A DNA stretch of 12,200 bases, taken from assembly GCA_002338605.1 (NCBI GenBank), contig DDIP01000066.1, positions 1 through 12,200 of the forward strand, read 5' to 3'. The translations under genes were made by a program, and so were the position numbers. The notes beneath the pieces were generated by a model. The model was not told the DNA's origin. It searched no databases and saw only the letters and a program-made list of their open reading frames with translations. Positions 6,626 to 12,200 of the stretch are shown here, in pieces (the stretch's first letter is position 1; each line of letters begins with the position of its first letter). Origin of the DNA: Proteobacteria bacterium UBA1847 (GTDB lineage Bacteria > Pseudomonadota > Gammaproteobacteria > Steroidobacterales > Woeseiaceae).

Positions 6626-8512
6626 TTATGGCAATCCCATCTTGCGGCGCAGCGTCTGAAATCGGGGGTGATCCCGGAGGTCATCGAAGAATGGTTCAGA
6701 CGTTGATATGGGCAGATCCGGTGAGCGAATCTCGTAAGCCTTCTCTAGCGACAGAAATGCTTCCTCGTCCCTGCCGAGAATCACATAGATAATCGCATAC
6801 CAACCGATAGCGACGTCGCCGTAGTCGCGCTCGACCGCAGCCTGAAGTCCCAGGGCTTTATCCTCGTCTCCTTTGATTGCGTATGCCGCCGCAGTCAGCA
6901 TCCGCGCCTCAAACCCATCCTCGCCGGAGAGCTCCGCAACACGACGTGCCGATTCCAGCACCTCCTCTGGCAACTTTAATAATATGTAAACCAATCCCTT
7001 GTTGTAATGCGCGAGCATGAAGTCCGGATTCATCGCCAACACGTCGTCAAACTGTGCCAGGGCCTCGTCGAAGCGACGCTGGTCAAAGAGCGGCCAGCCC
7101 ACCATCGTCTTGACGAACAAGTTAAGGGGATCTAGTTCCTCGGCTCGTCGAATCTCGTCGAGGGCTTCGTCTGACCGCAATAAGGGGCGCAGTCCCGCAG
7201 AATGCCATTGGTGTGCCAAGACCGAGTTAGGATTCAGATCCAACGCTCGCGCGAATCTTGATTCGGACGCCTCCCATTCCCAGCGAAGGACCTTCAAGAA
7301 GCCCAGGGTAGCGTGCGCTTCGGCGAGTTCGTCGTCGAGTTCAATCGCTTTTGTTGCTGCCGCCTCGCAATCATCAAGCGATAGTATCTGATTGAAAATG
7401 ACTAGCGGCTGCATGCAGGCTTCCGCCAGCGCTGCATAGGCCATTGCGAATGCAGGGTCAGTCGAAATAGCATCCTTGTAATAACGAATGGCTGTCCGAA
7501 AGGCCTCCTCGCCGAAACTGTTGAAATGATATCGCCCCTTGAGGTACGCCTCATAGGCGTCCGGATCCGGGCTTGTTGCGTGCGCGATATCTGTCGTAGG
7601 CTGTAAATTGTCGCGCATCGATGGCGTCAACGTGATCTGTATCTCATCTGCAATAGCGCGCGCGACCTCACCCTGCAGCGCCAGGATATCGCGCAGGTCT
7701 CGCCGAAAATTCATGGACCATAGATGACGGTCCGTGGGCCCATGGACGAGTTGCAGCGTAATTCGGACCTCGTCTCCAGCCCGCAGCACGGAACCCTCCA
7801 GCAGCGCGTCCACGCCAAGCTCGGCGGCAATTTCGGGCATCGACTTATTTGTGGCTTTGTATTGCATTGCCGAAGTGCGCGAGATCACCTTGAGAGCGCC
7901 AATCTGTCCCAACTCGGCGGTCAGCGCCTCGGTCATCCCATCGGTGAAGTACTCCTGTTCGGAGTCCCCACTTAGATTGTCGAGCGGCAGAACAGCGATC
8001 GCAGTGATCGGTGCAGGTGCTGCCCTGCCAAACAGTCGACTCTGCACATTGCCTACATTCAGCGCGAACACAGTGGCCAGCAAGGCAATGAGTCCGGCAG
8101 TGACTACTATTGTCGCTTTGCGCCCAGCATTTCGTATGCTGGGCGCAAAGCGATCGGAATTTTTTCCGAGATTAGTTTCTTCGGGTCGCCGAATTTCCGC
8201 GATCAGGCGATACCCCCGTTTCGGTACGGTTTCAATGTACGTCGGATTGAAAGGATCATCGTGAAGGACGCGTCGTAGCTCGCCGATGGACCGCGTCAAT
8301 TGCTCATCGGAACCAGTGCTTCCACTCCAGACAGTATCGAGCAGCCGATTTCGGGTCACTAATTCATTGCCATGCTCAGCAAGACAAACGAAAACGTCCA
8401 TCACCTTAGGTTCAAGGTGATGAATCTCGTCATTCGGACCAGATACTGCTCCCCTCAGCGGTTCAACTTTCCAGGGGCCCAGCAGGAAACCTTGTAGCAA
8501 CTTGGACGACAT
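6626..8512 (-). CDS. membrane-anchored winged-helix regulator with TolB-like and TPR domains (CadC-like)
   Basis: A 628-residue protein from the ATG at 8512; an in-frame GTG at 8521 would add three residues, and neither has a clear ribosome-binding site. Residues about 9-105 are an OmpR/PhoB-type winged-helix DNA-binding domain (LEPKVMDVFVCL, VWSGSTGSDEQLTRSIGELRR, YIETVPKRGYRL). One membrane segment lies at about 134-152 (VVTAGLIALLATVFALNVG). A TolB/FlgO-like domain follows at about 168-300 (AIAVLPLDNLSGD, YFTDGMTEALTAEL, ALLEGSVLRAGDEVRI, DRHLWS). The C-terminal half holds tetratricopeptide repeats (about 330-600). The layout places DNA binding in the cytoplasm and the TolB/TPR sensor in the periplasm, as in CadC/ToxR-type regulators. 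It converges with the TonB receptor and diverges from the polyaspartate protein; either could be its target. The signal is unknown. Confidence 0.92.
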   Translation of the reverse strand: MSSKLLQGFLLGPWKVEPLRGAVSGPNDEIHHLEPKVMDVFVCLAEHGNELVTRNRLLDTVWSGSTGSDEQLTRSIGELRRVLHDDPFNPTYIETVPKRGYRLIAEIRRPEETNLGKNSDRFAPSIRNAGRKATIVVTAGLIALLATVFALNVGNVQSRLFGRAAPAPITAIAVLPLDNLSGDSEQEYFTDGMTEALTAELGQIGALKVISRTSAMQYKATNKSMPEIAAELGVDALLEGSVLRAGDEVRITLQLVHGPTDRHLWSMNFRRDLRDILALQGEVARAIADEIQITLTPSMRDNLQPTTDIAHATSPDPDAYEAYLKGRYHFNSFGEEAFRTAIRYYKDAISTDPAFAMAYAALAEACMQPLVIFNQILSLDDCEAAATKAIELDDELAEAHATLGFLKVLRWEWEASESRFARALDLNPNSVLAHQWHSAGLRPLLRSDEALDEIRRAEELDPLNLFVKTMVGWPLFDQRRFDEALAQFDDVLAMNPDFMLAHYNKGLVYILLKLPEEVLESARRVAELSGEDGFEARMLTAAAYAIKGDEDKALGLQAAVERDYGDVAIGWYAIIYVILGRDEEAFLSLEKAYEIRSPDLPISTSEPFFDDLRDHPRFQTLRRKMGLP

Positions 8513-8710
8513 TGTGGACACGCTTGGCTGCCGCCGAATCTGTGGCTTTACCGAATAGCCCCGTCTCGACGCGAAATCCCAATCCTATAGATTTTCCACA
8601 CAAAAAATCACGCTTTTCTACGGGACCTTGCAGCCATTGGTGGCGAGAATTGGCGTTCTTCGCCCAGGCGAAGATTGCGACCAGGCTAATTAACAGCAAG
8701 GAGAAGAGTC
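8513..8710. promoter_or_regulatory. divergent promoter region with an 8-bp palindrome
   Basis: About 200 bases separate the leftward regulator from the rightward exported protein, so both promoters should lie here. A perfect 8-bp inverted repeat, TCTTCGCC-CA-GGCGAAGA, occupies 8657-8674, 37 bases before the rightward start, and could be an operator or a hairpin in the 5' leader. The rightward gene has a strong AAGGAG at 8698-8703. I cannot identify definite -35/-10 hexamers. Confidence 0.4.
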
Positions 8711-9238
8711 ATGACCATGAAGACCAAGATGGCGCCACCTGTGTTTCTCACTATGGCGCTGATAGCGGGATTTCTGACCGGTAGAGAAGCGTTGGCCCAC
8801 GACAAAGTGAAAGTAACGGGCTCGTTCGACACAATTTTCGTCAAGGCCGATTTTTTAACGGCGAGCGACGGCGTTTTGCTTCTCGATATCGAGACCCAGG
8901 GGTCGTTCGAACTCACAGTCGGGGATCACAATCGAGGCGGCATTATCACCTTTCCCCATATACTCAGTGTTCCGCAAAACCAATCAATACTGGGTTCGAT
9001 CCACGGTGCGGCGGCAATGGTGTTCGACGATGGCACAAATTGCGTAGGGTTCCAGGGCGGGCCAACAGGCCCCTTGCCGTCCGATACCGTGTTGAAGGGC
9101 AAATTCAAGTGTTCTGACGGCACCGAGCTGCGTTTGAAATCAACCAATACGGAGGTCGAGGGTGGCGTCTTTGTAAGAGGCGTCATCAAAGGTAAATTGC
9201 TGGTCAGGGACGACGACGATGATGATGATGACGATTGA
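8711..9238 (+). CDS. exported protein of unknown function with a polyaspartate C-terminus
   Basis: A 175-residue protein that I do not recognise. Residues 1-29 form a signal peptide (basic start, hydrophobic VFLTMALIAGFL, likely cleavage after EALA before His30), so the product should be periplasmic or secreted. The mature part is rich in beta-forming and glycine residues (VTGSFDTIFVKADF, GVLLLDIETQGSFELTV) and has two cysteines, C111 and C134, that could form a disulfide. It ends in nine consecutive aspartates (167-175) encoded by a GAC/GAT run at 9209-9235. The acidic tail could bind calcium or other cations. A strong ribosome-binding site AAGGAG lies seven bases before the ATG. A second in-frame ATG two codons later is possible. 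Its position next to a membrane-bound regulator and near a TonB receptor suggests a shared envelope role, but that is only context. Confidence 0.85.
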   Translation: MTMKTKMAPPVFLTMALIAGFLTGREALAHDKVKVTGSFDTIFVKADFLTASDGVLLLDIETQGSFELTVGDHNRGGIITFPHILSVPQNQSILGSIHGAAAMVFDDGTNCVGFQGGPTGPLPSDTVLKGKFKCSDGTELRLKSTNTEVEGGVFVRGVIKGKLLVRDDDDDDDDD

Positions 9239-9264
9239 TACTTGGGCATCAGCGTGTACAAGGG

Positions 9265-9284
9265 AGCTCCGCTTTGGCGGAGCT
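9265..9284 (+). terminator. probable terminator of the polyaspartate gene
   Basis: AGCTCCGC / GCGGAGCT, a perfect 8-bp stem with a TTTG loop, starts 26 bases after the gene's stop. It is followed by TCTTCACGTTT, a poor but T-containing tail. Confidence 0.55.
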
Positions 9285-9285
9285 T

Positions 9286-9615
9286 CTTCACGTTTGGTAC
9301 GAATAATCGATTGGGACCGTTTGTAGTCTGTCAAGTTGAACCAGAGCCGCCATTTGATGAGCAGGTTTCGGAGCAGCAGATCTTCACTCTGAGTGCGAAT
9401 AAGGGGTCAGGAGTTGTCGCTTAATGGGCCTTGAAATCGTCAGTGTCGACTTCATCACGATAATTCTTAGGCGCAAGTATTGGATCAGGGAAAGCTCGCA
9501 GGGATAGAAGACGCACACGTTCACCGTGGTACACGTCGCAGCTCACACGATCAGGCACGCAAAACGGCAGTAGTCGGGTAGACCACTGACAAGTTATTGA
9601 AGTTTAAGGAAAAAA
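9286..9615. other. intergenic region without a convincing gene
   Basis: About 330 bases between the hairpin and the tRNA fragment. On the minus strand a frame is open from stop to stop (TAA at 9421-9423, GTG candidate at 9558, 45 residues), but it lacks a ribosome-binding site and a recognisable family. It could be decayed coding sequence. AAGGGGTCAGGAGTT near 9400 recalls short repeats linked to REP-associated transposases but appears only once here. Confidence 0.4.
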
Positions 9616-9660
9616 TGGTCGGGGTGAGAGGATTTGAACCTCCGGCCCCTGCCTCCCGAA
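9616..9660 (-). repeat. tRNA-Pro 3' fragment (long copy), probable attachment site
   Basis: On the minus strand this 45-bp stretch begins with the anticodon loop TTCGGGA (anticodon CGG), continues with the 3' anticodon strand GGCAG, variable loop, complete T arm (CCGGAGGTTCAAATCCTC) and acceptor strand, and ends in CCA. The 5' half of the tRNA is absent: the bases before the loop (CCGTT) cannot pair with GGCAG, which in an intact gene needs CTGCC. Starting exactly at the anticodon loop is typical of integration by a tyrosine recombinase into a tRNA gene. Its last 23 bp are identical to 3964-3986. A T-rich run follows CCA. Confidence 0.85.
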
Positions 9661-9818
9661 AACGGATTTCCACTTGTAAGTAGTTGATTTAATTAACTGT
9701 AGGGCGTAAGGCGCCCGTTGCAAATGCAGTACCTATCACAACCGTGCAGAGCCGTGTCACACGATTCTCACACAGTGCCTGGAATACTGGGTTTCTAATC
9801 TGAATTGACAATACTCCC
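9661..9818. other. spacer between the tRNA-Pro fragment and the higBA promoter
   Basis: I see no gene here. If 9616-9660 is an attachment core, integrase arm sites might be expected nearby, but no clear repeat stands out. A possible extra TTGACA lies at 9805-9810, 14 bases before the preferred -35. Confidence 0.3.
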
Positions 9819-9848
9819 TTGACAGGTTATCGAGTTCCGATAATATCG
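9819..9848 (+). promoter_or_regulatory. higBA promoter with overlapping inverted-repeat operator
   Basis: TTGACA at 9819-9824 and TAATAT at 9841-9846 are separated by 16 bases, a near-consensus sigma-70 promoter. The expected transcription start, about seven bases on, falls at the GTG of higB (9853), so the message may be leaderless or nearly so. Across the -10 lie three TATCG half-sites: TATCG at 9828-9832, CGATA (inverted) at 9838-9842 and TATCG at 9844-9848. The first pair forms the perfect dyad TTATCG-5-CGATAA. This is where a HigA or HigBA complex would be expected to bind for autoregulation. Confidence 0.65.
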
Positions 9849-9852
9849 TAAT

Positions 9853-10143
9853 GTGATTGAGACCTTCGGAAATGCTCTGGCCGAGGATTTGTTCGACGAC
9901 AGGCGAACGAAAGCCACGCGGGCATTTCCTCCAGAGCTTTTCCGGGCGGCGAGGCGAAAGCTGCTTTATTTGCACGATGCAGCGGAGCTTGAGGATTTGC
10001 GAGTACCTCCCGGTAATCGTTTGGAAGGCCTCAAAGGAAATTGGAAGGGATTCCAATCAATCCGGATTAACGATCAATGGAGAGTGGTTTTCCGTTGGGA
10101 AGGTGGAAGCGCCTTCGATGTACAAATTGTCGATTACCACTGA
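9853..10143 (+). CDS. higB: HigB toxin, RelE/ParE superfamily
   Basis: A 96-residue protein starting with GTG, giving the familiar opening (V/M)IETFGNALAEDLFDD. The C-terminal half carries the HigB/RelE-like block LEGLKGNWKGFQSIRINDQW (57-76) and RVVFRWEGGSAFDVQIVDYH (77-96), ending in the DYH seen at the end of this family. Arginines at 71 and 77 and the terminal histidine are candidate active-site residues. In characterised relatives HigB binds the ribosome and cleaves mRNA during translation; that role is inferred here by homology. An ATG two bases upstream is out of frame and hits TGA at once, so GTG is the only sensible start. It precedes higA by 13 bases, the toxin-first order typical of higBA. 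The module sits beside a tRNA fragment, a common place for systems that stabilise an integrated region. Confidence 0.93.
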   Translation: MIETFGNALAEDLFDDRRTKATRAFPPELFRAARRKLLYLHDAAELEDLRVPPGNRLEGLKGNWKGFQSIRINDQWRVVFRWEGGSAFDVQIVDYH

Positions 10144-10156
10144 CGGAGGATGCGCA

Positions 10157-10426
10157 ATGGCCAGACAACCTAAAAACCCGTTTCACCCTGGCGAGATACT
10201 GCTTGAGGAGTTTCTCGAGCCAGAGGGCGTTACTCAGGCGGCTCTTGCAGAAAAAATCGGCTGGACGAAGACTCGTTTGAATGAACTCATCAAGGGAAAA
10301 CGCGGTATTACCGCAGCGGCGGCACTTGATTTGGCTGATGCTCTGGGTACGTCGCCGAAACTGTGGATGAATCTTCAGGCTACTTTCGATCTGGATAAAG
10401 CGGCGAAGGCCAGGCGAGTGGCCTGA
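10157..10426 (+). CDS. higA: HigA antitoxin, XRE-family helix-turn-helix
   Basis: An 89-residue protein. The opening PKNPFHPGEILLEEFLEPEG (5-24) is the standard start of HigA antitoxins. The helix-turn-helix follows at about 25-47 (VTQAALAEKIGWTKTRLNELIKG), and ITAAAALDLADALGTSPKLWMNLQATFDL (51-79) completes the helical core. It should neutralise HigB and, through its helix-turn-helix, repress the shared promoter, where a dyad operator is visible. GGAGG at 10145-10149 sits seven bases before the ATG, far stronger than anything before higB, consistent with antitoxin excess. A diverged, broken second copy of codons 29-89 lies at 3987-4171. Confidence 0.95.
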   Translation: MARQPKNPFHPGEILLEEFLEPEGVTQAALAEKIGWTKTRLNELIKGKRGITAAAALDLADALGTSPKLWMNLQATFDLDKAAKARRVA

Positions 10427-10539
10427 TCGGGTACCCTCCATGACGCATCTTCAAAACGCAACGCAACCGTCCGTGGTAACGGAGTAAAACCCAACCCAGG
10501 CCGGGCCGATAAGATTTCGGATAGATGGGACGAATTAGT

Positions 10540-10574
10540 CGCGTCACTACGGAGCGAAGCGCTGTAGTGACGCG
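10540..10574. repeat. long hairpin of unknown function
   Basis: CGCGTCACTAC (10540-10550) and GTAGTGACGCG (10564-10574) are perfect 11-bp inverted repeats. Inside them AGCG and CGCT add a second 4-bp stem around an AAG loop, with two unpaired G on the left side. There is no T tract, so it is not a standard terminator. It lies 114 bases after higA in an otherwise featureless 290-base gap (10427-10716). It could be a transcription attenuator, a REP-like element or a recombinase site. Confidence 0.65.
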
Positions 10575-10716
10575 GCACGCTGGACCAACAATGGTGGGGG
10601 CTCTGGACCTTTTCTGCGAGTTTTCGAGACAAGTGATGCGGCCTGCGGACGTGTGGTCGGTGGTCAACTCTCCAAACAACGAAATCGCCGATTTGGGCTC
10701 AACGATTTAACCTAAA

Positions 10717-11142
10717 TTATTCCGGCTGGCCACCTCCGCTGTGCACACCACACGCCCAATCGTCGTATTCGAAATCTTCACCATTTATTGTCTCGCGCCA
10801 ATCAGATACACCACAATAAGGGCAACCTTCCGTTGGACTGATGTAGACCGCGAGGGCGGAACACGCCACAATCAAGGTGCCACTGGGTGGCGGAGTAATG
10901 GGACAGGTTTCGACCTTGCGTTTCCATTCAGTAACACAATCAATTGTCGTACATATCCTTGATTTAACAAACACTGATTCCAAAGACGAGGTTGAAAATA
11001 TCTCTGCGCTCCAAGACGTCGCCAGCCGGACCTTAGTACCTTGGAAATTTGCGTTGAAATAAGACGTCATGCTTTGTGCGTTGCTATCAGATGCTTGGAA
11101 AATTCCAACGCTAAAAATGATAAACACCAGTAAGTTTTTCAT
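10717..11142 (-). CDS. exported cysteine-rich protein of unknown function
   Basis: A 141-residue protein that I do not recognise. Residues 1-23 are a signal peptide (KNLLVFIIFSVGIF, cleavage near SNAQ-S), so it should leave the cytoplasm. The mature part has seven cysteines at 64, 69, 80, 94, 107, 110 and 131, including CPYC (107-110), a spacing seen in redox-active or metal-binding sites, although the surrounding sequence does not look like a thioredoxin fold. An odd count leaves one cysteine free or intermolecular. A ribosome-binding site AGGGAG precedes the ATG. It is second in a two-gene leftward operon, 12 bases after the larger exported protein. Base composition is AT-richer than the left part of the window, consistent with recent acquisition. 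Confidence 0.8.
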   Translation of the reverse strand: MKNLLVFIIFSVGIFQASDSNAQSMTSYFNANFQGTKVRLATSWSAEIFSTSSLESVFVKSRICTTIDCVTEWKRKVETCPITPPPSGTLIVACSALAVYISPTEGCPYCGVSDWRETINGEDFEYDDWACGVHSGGGQPE

Positions 11143-11154
11143 CGCACTGTCTCC

Positions 11155-11760
11155 CTATTCAGACACAACTCTACTTAGGCACACCTCTGCAATCTTGGCG
11201 TCGATGCTTTGCCGTTCTCTTTCGTACACTTTTCTATAATCTATTTTGATATCCGCCGAGTGGTTTTTCTGCTTTTCCAAAAAGGCTTCAAATATCGCCG
11301 CCTCGTCGGTGTCAAGTGTGCTCATAAAGTTTCGGTATTCGATCAACTCAGCATCCGTTCTAAATTCGTATGTCGCCTGCATTAATTCGGCGGCCGCATC
11401 ACCGTACACAAGAGGTGTTGAGCCATTGCATCCGGCATCGTAGAACCTATCGGCGACCGATTTCTGTATGGTTTTGTCGGCCTGCAGGAGTACAACTACC
11501 ATGCTTCGCGCTTTCTCTTTCGACCCGCCCATAATTGATTGGATGTCATCTGCCGCTGTATTAGGCATTGACCTTTCAATTTCAGAGATGAGTTGGACGA
11601 AAAGCCCGAATGACTTGCTTGTAGACATAGTGTTAGAAAAGACGTGTGCCTCAATCACTTCATCGTTGTCAAGGCGCTCCTGAATCTTACTGGGCAGCTC
11701 TTGAGAAAAAGTTGGCGTTGTCAGAAACACCAAAGCGATTGAATGAATAAAGTGTTTCAT
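11155..11760 (-). CDS. exported helical protein of unknown function
   Basis: A 201-residue protein from the ATG at 11760. I choose this start because GGAG lies seven bases upstream and the product then begins with a clean signal peptide (MKHFIHSIALVFLTTPTFSQ, cleavage around residue 20). The frame is open further upstream to 11925, but those residues look non-coding. The mature part is charged and predicted mostly helical (SKIQERLDNDEVIEAHVF, DEAAIFEAFLEKQKNH, YRKVYERERQSIDAKIAEV), with two cysteines (111, 194). I find no known motif. It is first in the operon with the cysteine-rich protein, and both being exported suggests they act together in the envelope or outside the cell. Codon use is AT-rich relative to the ATP-grasp operon. 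Confidence 0.8.
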   Translation of the reverse strand: MKHFIHSIALVFLTTPTFSQELPSKIQERLDNDEVIEAHVFSNTMSTSKSFGLFVQLISEIERSMPNTAADDIQSIMGGSKEKARSMVVVLLQADKTIQKSVADRFYDAGCNGSTPLVYGDAAAELMQATYEFRTDAELIEYRNFMSTLDTDEAAIFEAFLEKQKNHSADIKIDYRKVYERERQSIDAKIAEVCLSRVVSE

Positions 11761-11828
11761 TTGCATACTCCGATACATTTGCAGACACCTCTCAGATAGC
11801 CAGTCATACCATATTTGTGCGTTTTTGC

Positions 11829-11912
11829 TCAAATATCGCGCATGACGATAGCATCCAGCAAGAGTAGAACCGCAGCGCCGATAGCCAAAAGTATGAGGGC
11901 CTTGACGTCCAT
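11829..11912 (-). CDS. possible 27-residue single-span membrane peptide
   Basis: ATG at 11912 to TGA at 11829 encodes MDVKALILLAIGAAVLLLLD followed by AIVMRDI: a short charged start, about 18 hydrophobic residues and a charged end. This is the shape of many real small membrane proteins, but the upstream GAGACGA is a poor ribosome-binding site and 27 codons is easily reached by chance. It lies 68 bases upstream of the two-gene exported operon on the same strand and could be its first member. Confidence 0.3.
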   Translation of the reverse strand: MDVKALILLAIGAAVLLLLDAIVMRDI

Positions 11913-11960
11913 TGTGTCGTCTCATGATGTAATTCGTGACCCGCTAAAGATGGCAGCGCA

Positions 11961-11980
11961 GTGCGCAGTGCACAGCGCAC
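11961..11980. repeat. 20-bp near-perfect palindrome
   Basis: GTGCGC-A-GTGCAC-A-GCGCAC: 18 of 20 positions are self-complementary, and only the two A residues break the symmetry. Adjacent bases repeat the GCGCAGTGC theme. It could be a protein-binding site upstream of the leftward operon or part of an origin or recombination region. Confidence 0.55.
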
Positions 11981-12032
11981 AGTGCTATCGCTACCGTGTC
12001 GAAGATCAAATCCAGCCCAAGTAGTACCCCCT

Positions 12033-12135
12033 ATCCACACCCGAGATAGCCTGTTATTTAGCCCATCCTTCAAGGCTGACGGGCCGTTATCCACACACCT
12101 AACTAAGGAAACCTCAAGTGACAACTGTATCCACG
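12033..12135 (+). repeat. three TATCCAC direct repeats, one a consensus DnaA box
   Basis: TATCCAC occurs at 12033-12039, 12089-12095 and 12129-12135. The middle one sits in TTATCCACA (12087-12095), the consensus DnaA box, and the first in CTATCCACA, one mismatch away. The spacings of 56 and 40 bases are irregular. They could be DnaA sites, integrase arm sites or chance. Confidence 0.4.
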
Positions 12136-12200
12136 CAAGTACCTAACCCGAACGTCGGCGTACCGACCTCCACGGGTGTCGTAAGCTTCCCCTTGTCTGA
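12118..12200 (+). CDS. start of a rightward gene leaving the window
   Basis: A GTG at 12118 follows AAGGAA (12105-12110) by seven bases, a good ribosome-binding site, and opens a frame that stays open to the window edge (27 codons, product beginning MTTVSTQVPNPNVGV). The visible residues are low in charge and show no signal peptide or known motif. A start on GTG with so little sequence makes this tentative. Confidence 0.45.
   Translation, partial: MTTVSTQVPNPNVGVPTSTGVVSFPLS

Noticed and set aside
9398..9415. AAGGGGTCAGGAGTT as a mobile-element (REP-associated) end
   Set aside because: The resemblance is from memory, only one copy is present, and no transposase is nearby.
9421..9558. A 45-residue minus-strand frame from GTG (stop-to-stop open)
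   Set aside because: There is no ribosome-binding site, no ATG and no recognisable family; at most a decayed gene fragment.
9616..9720. An intact tRNA gene at the proline-tRNA match
   Set aside because: Only the part from the anticodon loop to CCA is present; the 5' half and the partner strand of the anticodon stem are missing.
11761..11925. Longer N-terminus for the 201-residue exported protein
   Set aside because: The extra 55 residues are arginine/cysteine-rich and unlike the rest, and they would bury the signal peptide; the ATG at 11760 has a properly spaced GGAG.
12033..12135. A definite replication origin
   Set aside because: One consensus and one near-consensus DnaA box, irregularly spaced and without an AT-rich unwinding region or initiator gene, are not enough.
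1..12200. CRISPR array or defence island
   Set aside because: No regularly spaced direct repeats and no recognisable cas, restriction or other defence genes apart from the higBA toxin-antitoxin pair.

Overview
The window joins a conserved chromosomal locus to the edge of an accessory region. The gene families point to a Gram-negative proteobacterium, probably gammaproteobacterial: there is a TonB-dependent outer-membrane receptor, a membrane-anchored OmpR-type/TolB/TPR regulator, and proteasome-like Anbu beside ATP-grasp/alpha-E genes. I cannot fix the genus. GC looks moderate, with a visibly AT-richer patch at about 10.7-11.8 kb.

Left (1-3960): the 3' part of an Anbu (ancestral proteasome beta-like) gene runs rightward. 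It meets, tail to tail with overlapping stop codons, a leftward operon of three genes: a circularly permuted ATP-grasp protein, an alpha-E (DUF403) protein whose start overlaps the ATP-grasp stop by one base (TGATG), and a zinc-ribbon HExxH metallopeptidase. Together they look like a peptide-ligation and proteolysis system. The transglutaminase usually found with these families is not in view. A strong leftward terminator (3925-3947) lies upstream of the operon.

Middle (3964-9616): next to that terminator is a 23-bp 3' end of a tRNA-Pro gene (minus strand), fused directly to a broken 3' part of a higA antitoxin gene. A longer copy of the same tRNA 3' end (45 bp, anticodon loop to CCA) lies at 9616-9660 and is followed by an intact higB-higA pair. 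I read this as integration into tRNA-Pro: the left fragment is the displaced chromosomal 3' end with its native terminator, and the second is an internal attachment scar or element junction. The cargo between them is a TonB-dependent receptor, a convergent membrane-bound winged-helix/TolB/TPR regulator, and, divergent from the regulator, a small exported protein ending in nine aspartates.

Right (9616-12200): a higBA toxin-antitoxin module with a recognisable promoter and operator, a long hairpin, a leftward two-gene operon of unknown exported proteins (one with seven cysteines), then a region with a near-perfect palindrome, three TATCCAC repeats (one an exact DnaA-box consensus), a possible 27-residue membrane peptide, and the probable start of a further rightward gene leaving the window. 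No integrase, transposase, rRNA, intact tRNA or CRISPR array is visible.

The observations most worth following are the Anbu/ATP-grasp/alpha-E/metallopeptidase arrangement and the repeated tRNA-Pro-fragment plus higBA unit. The higA remnant differs from the intact copy mostly at synonymous positions, so it looks like a formerly functional relative that was inactivated later.
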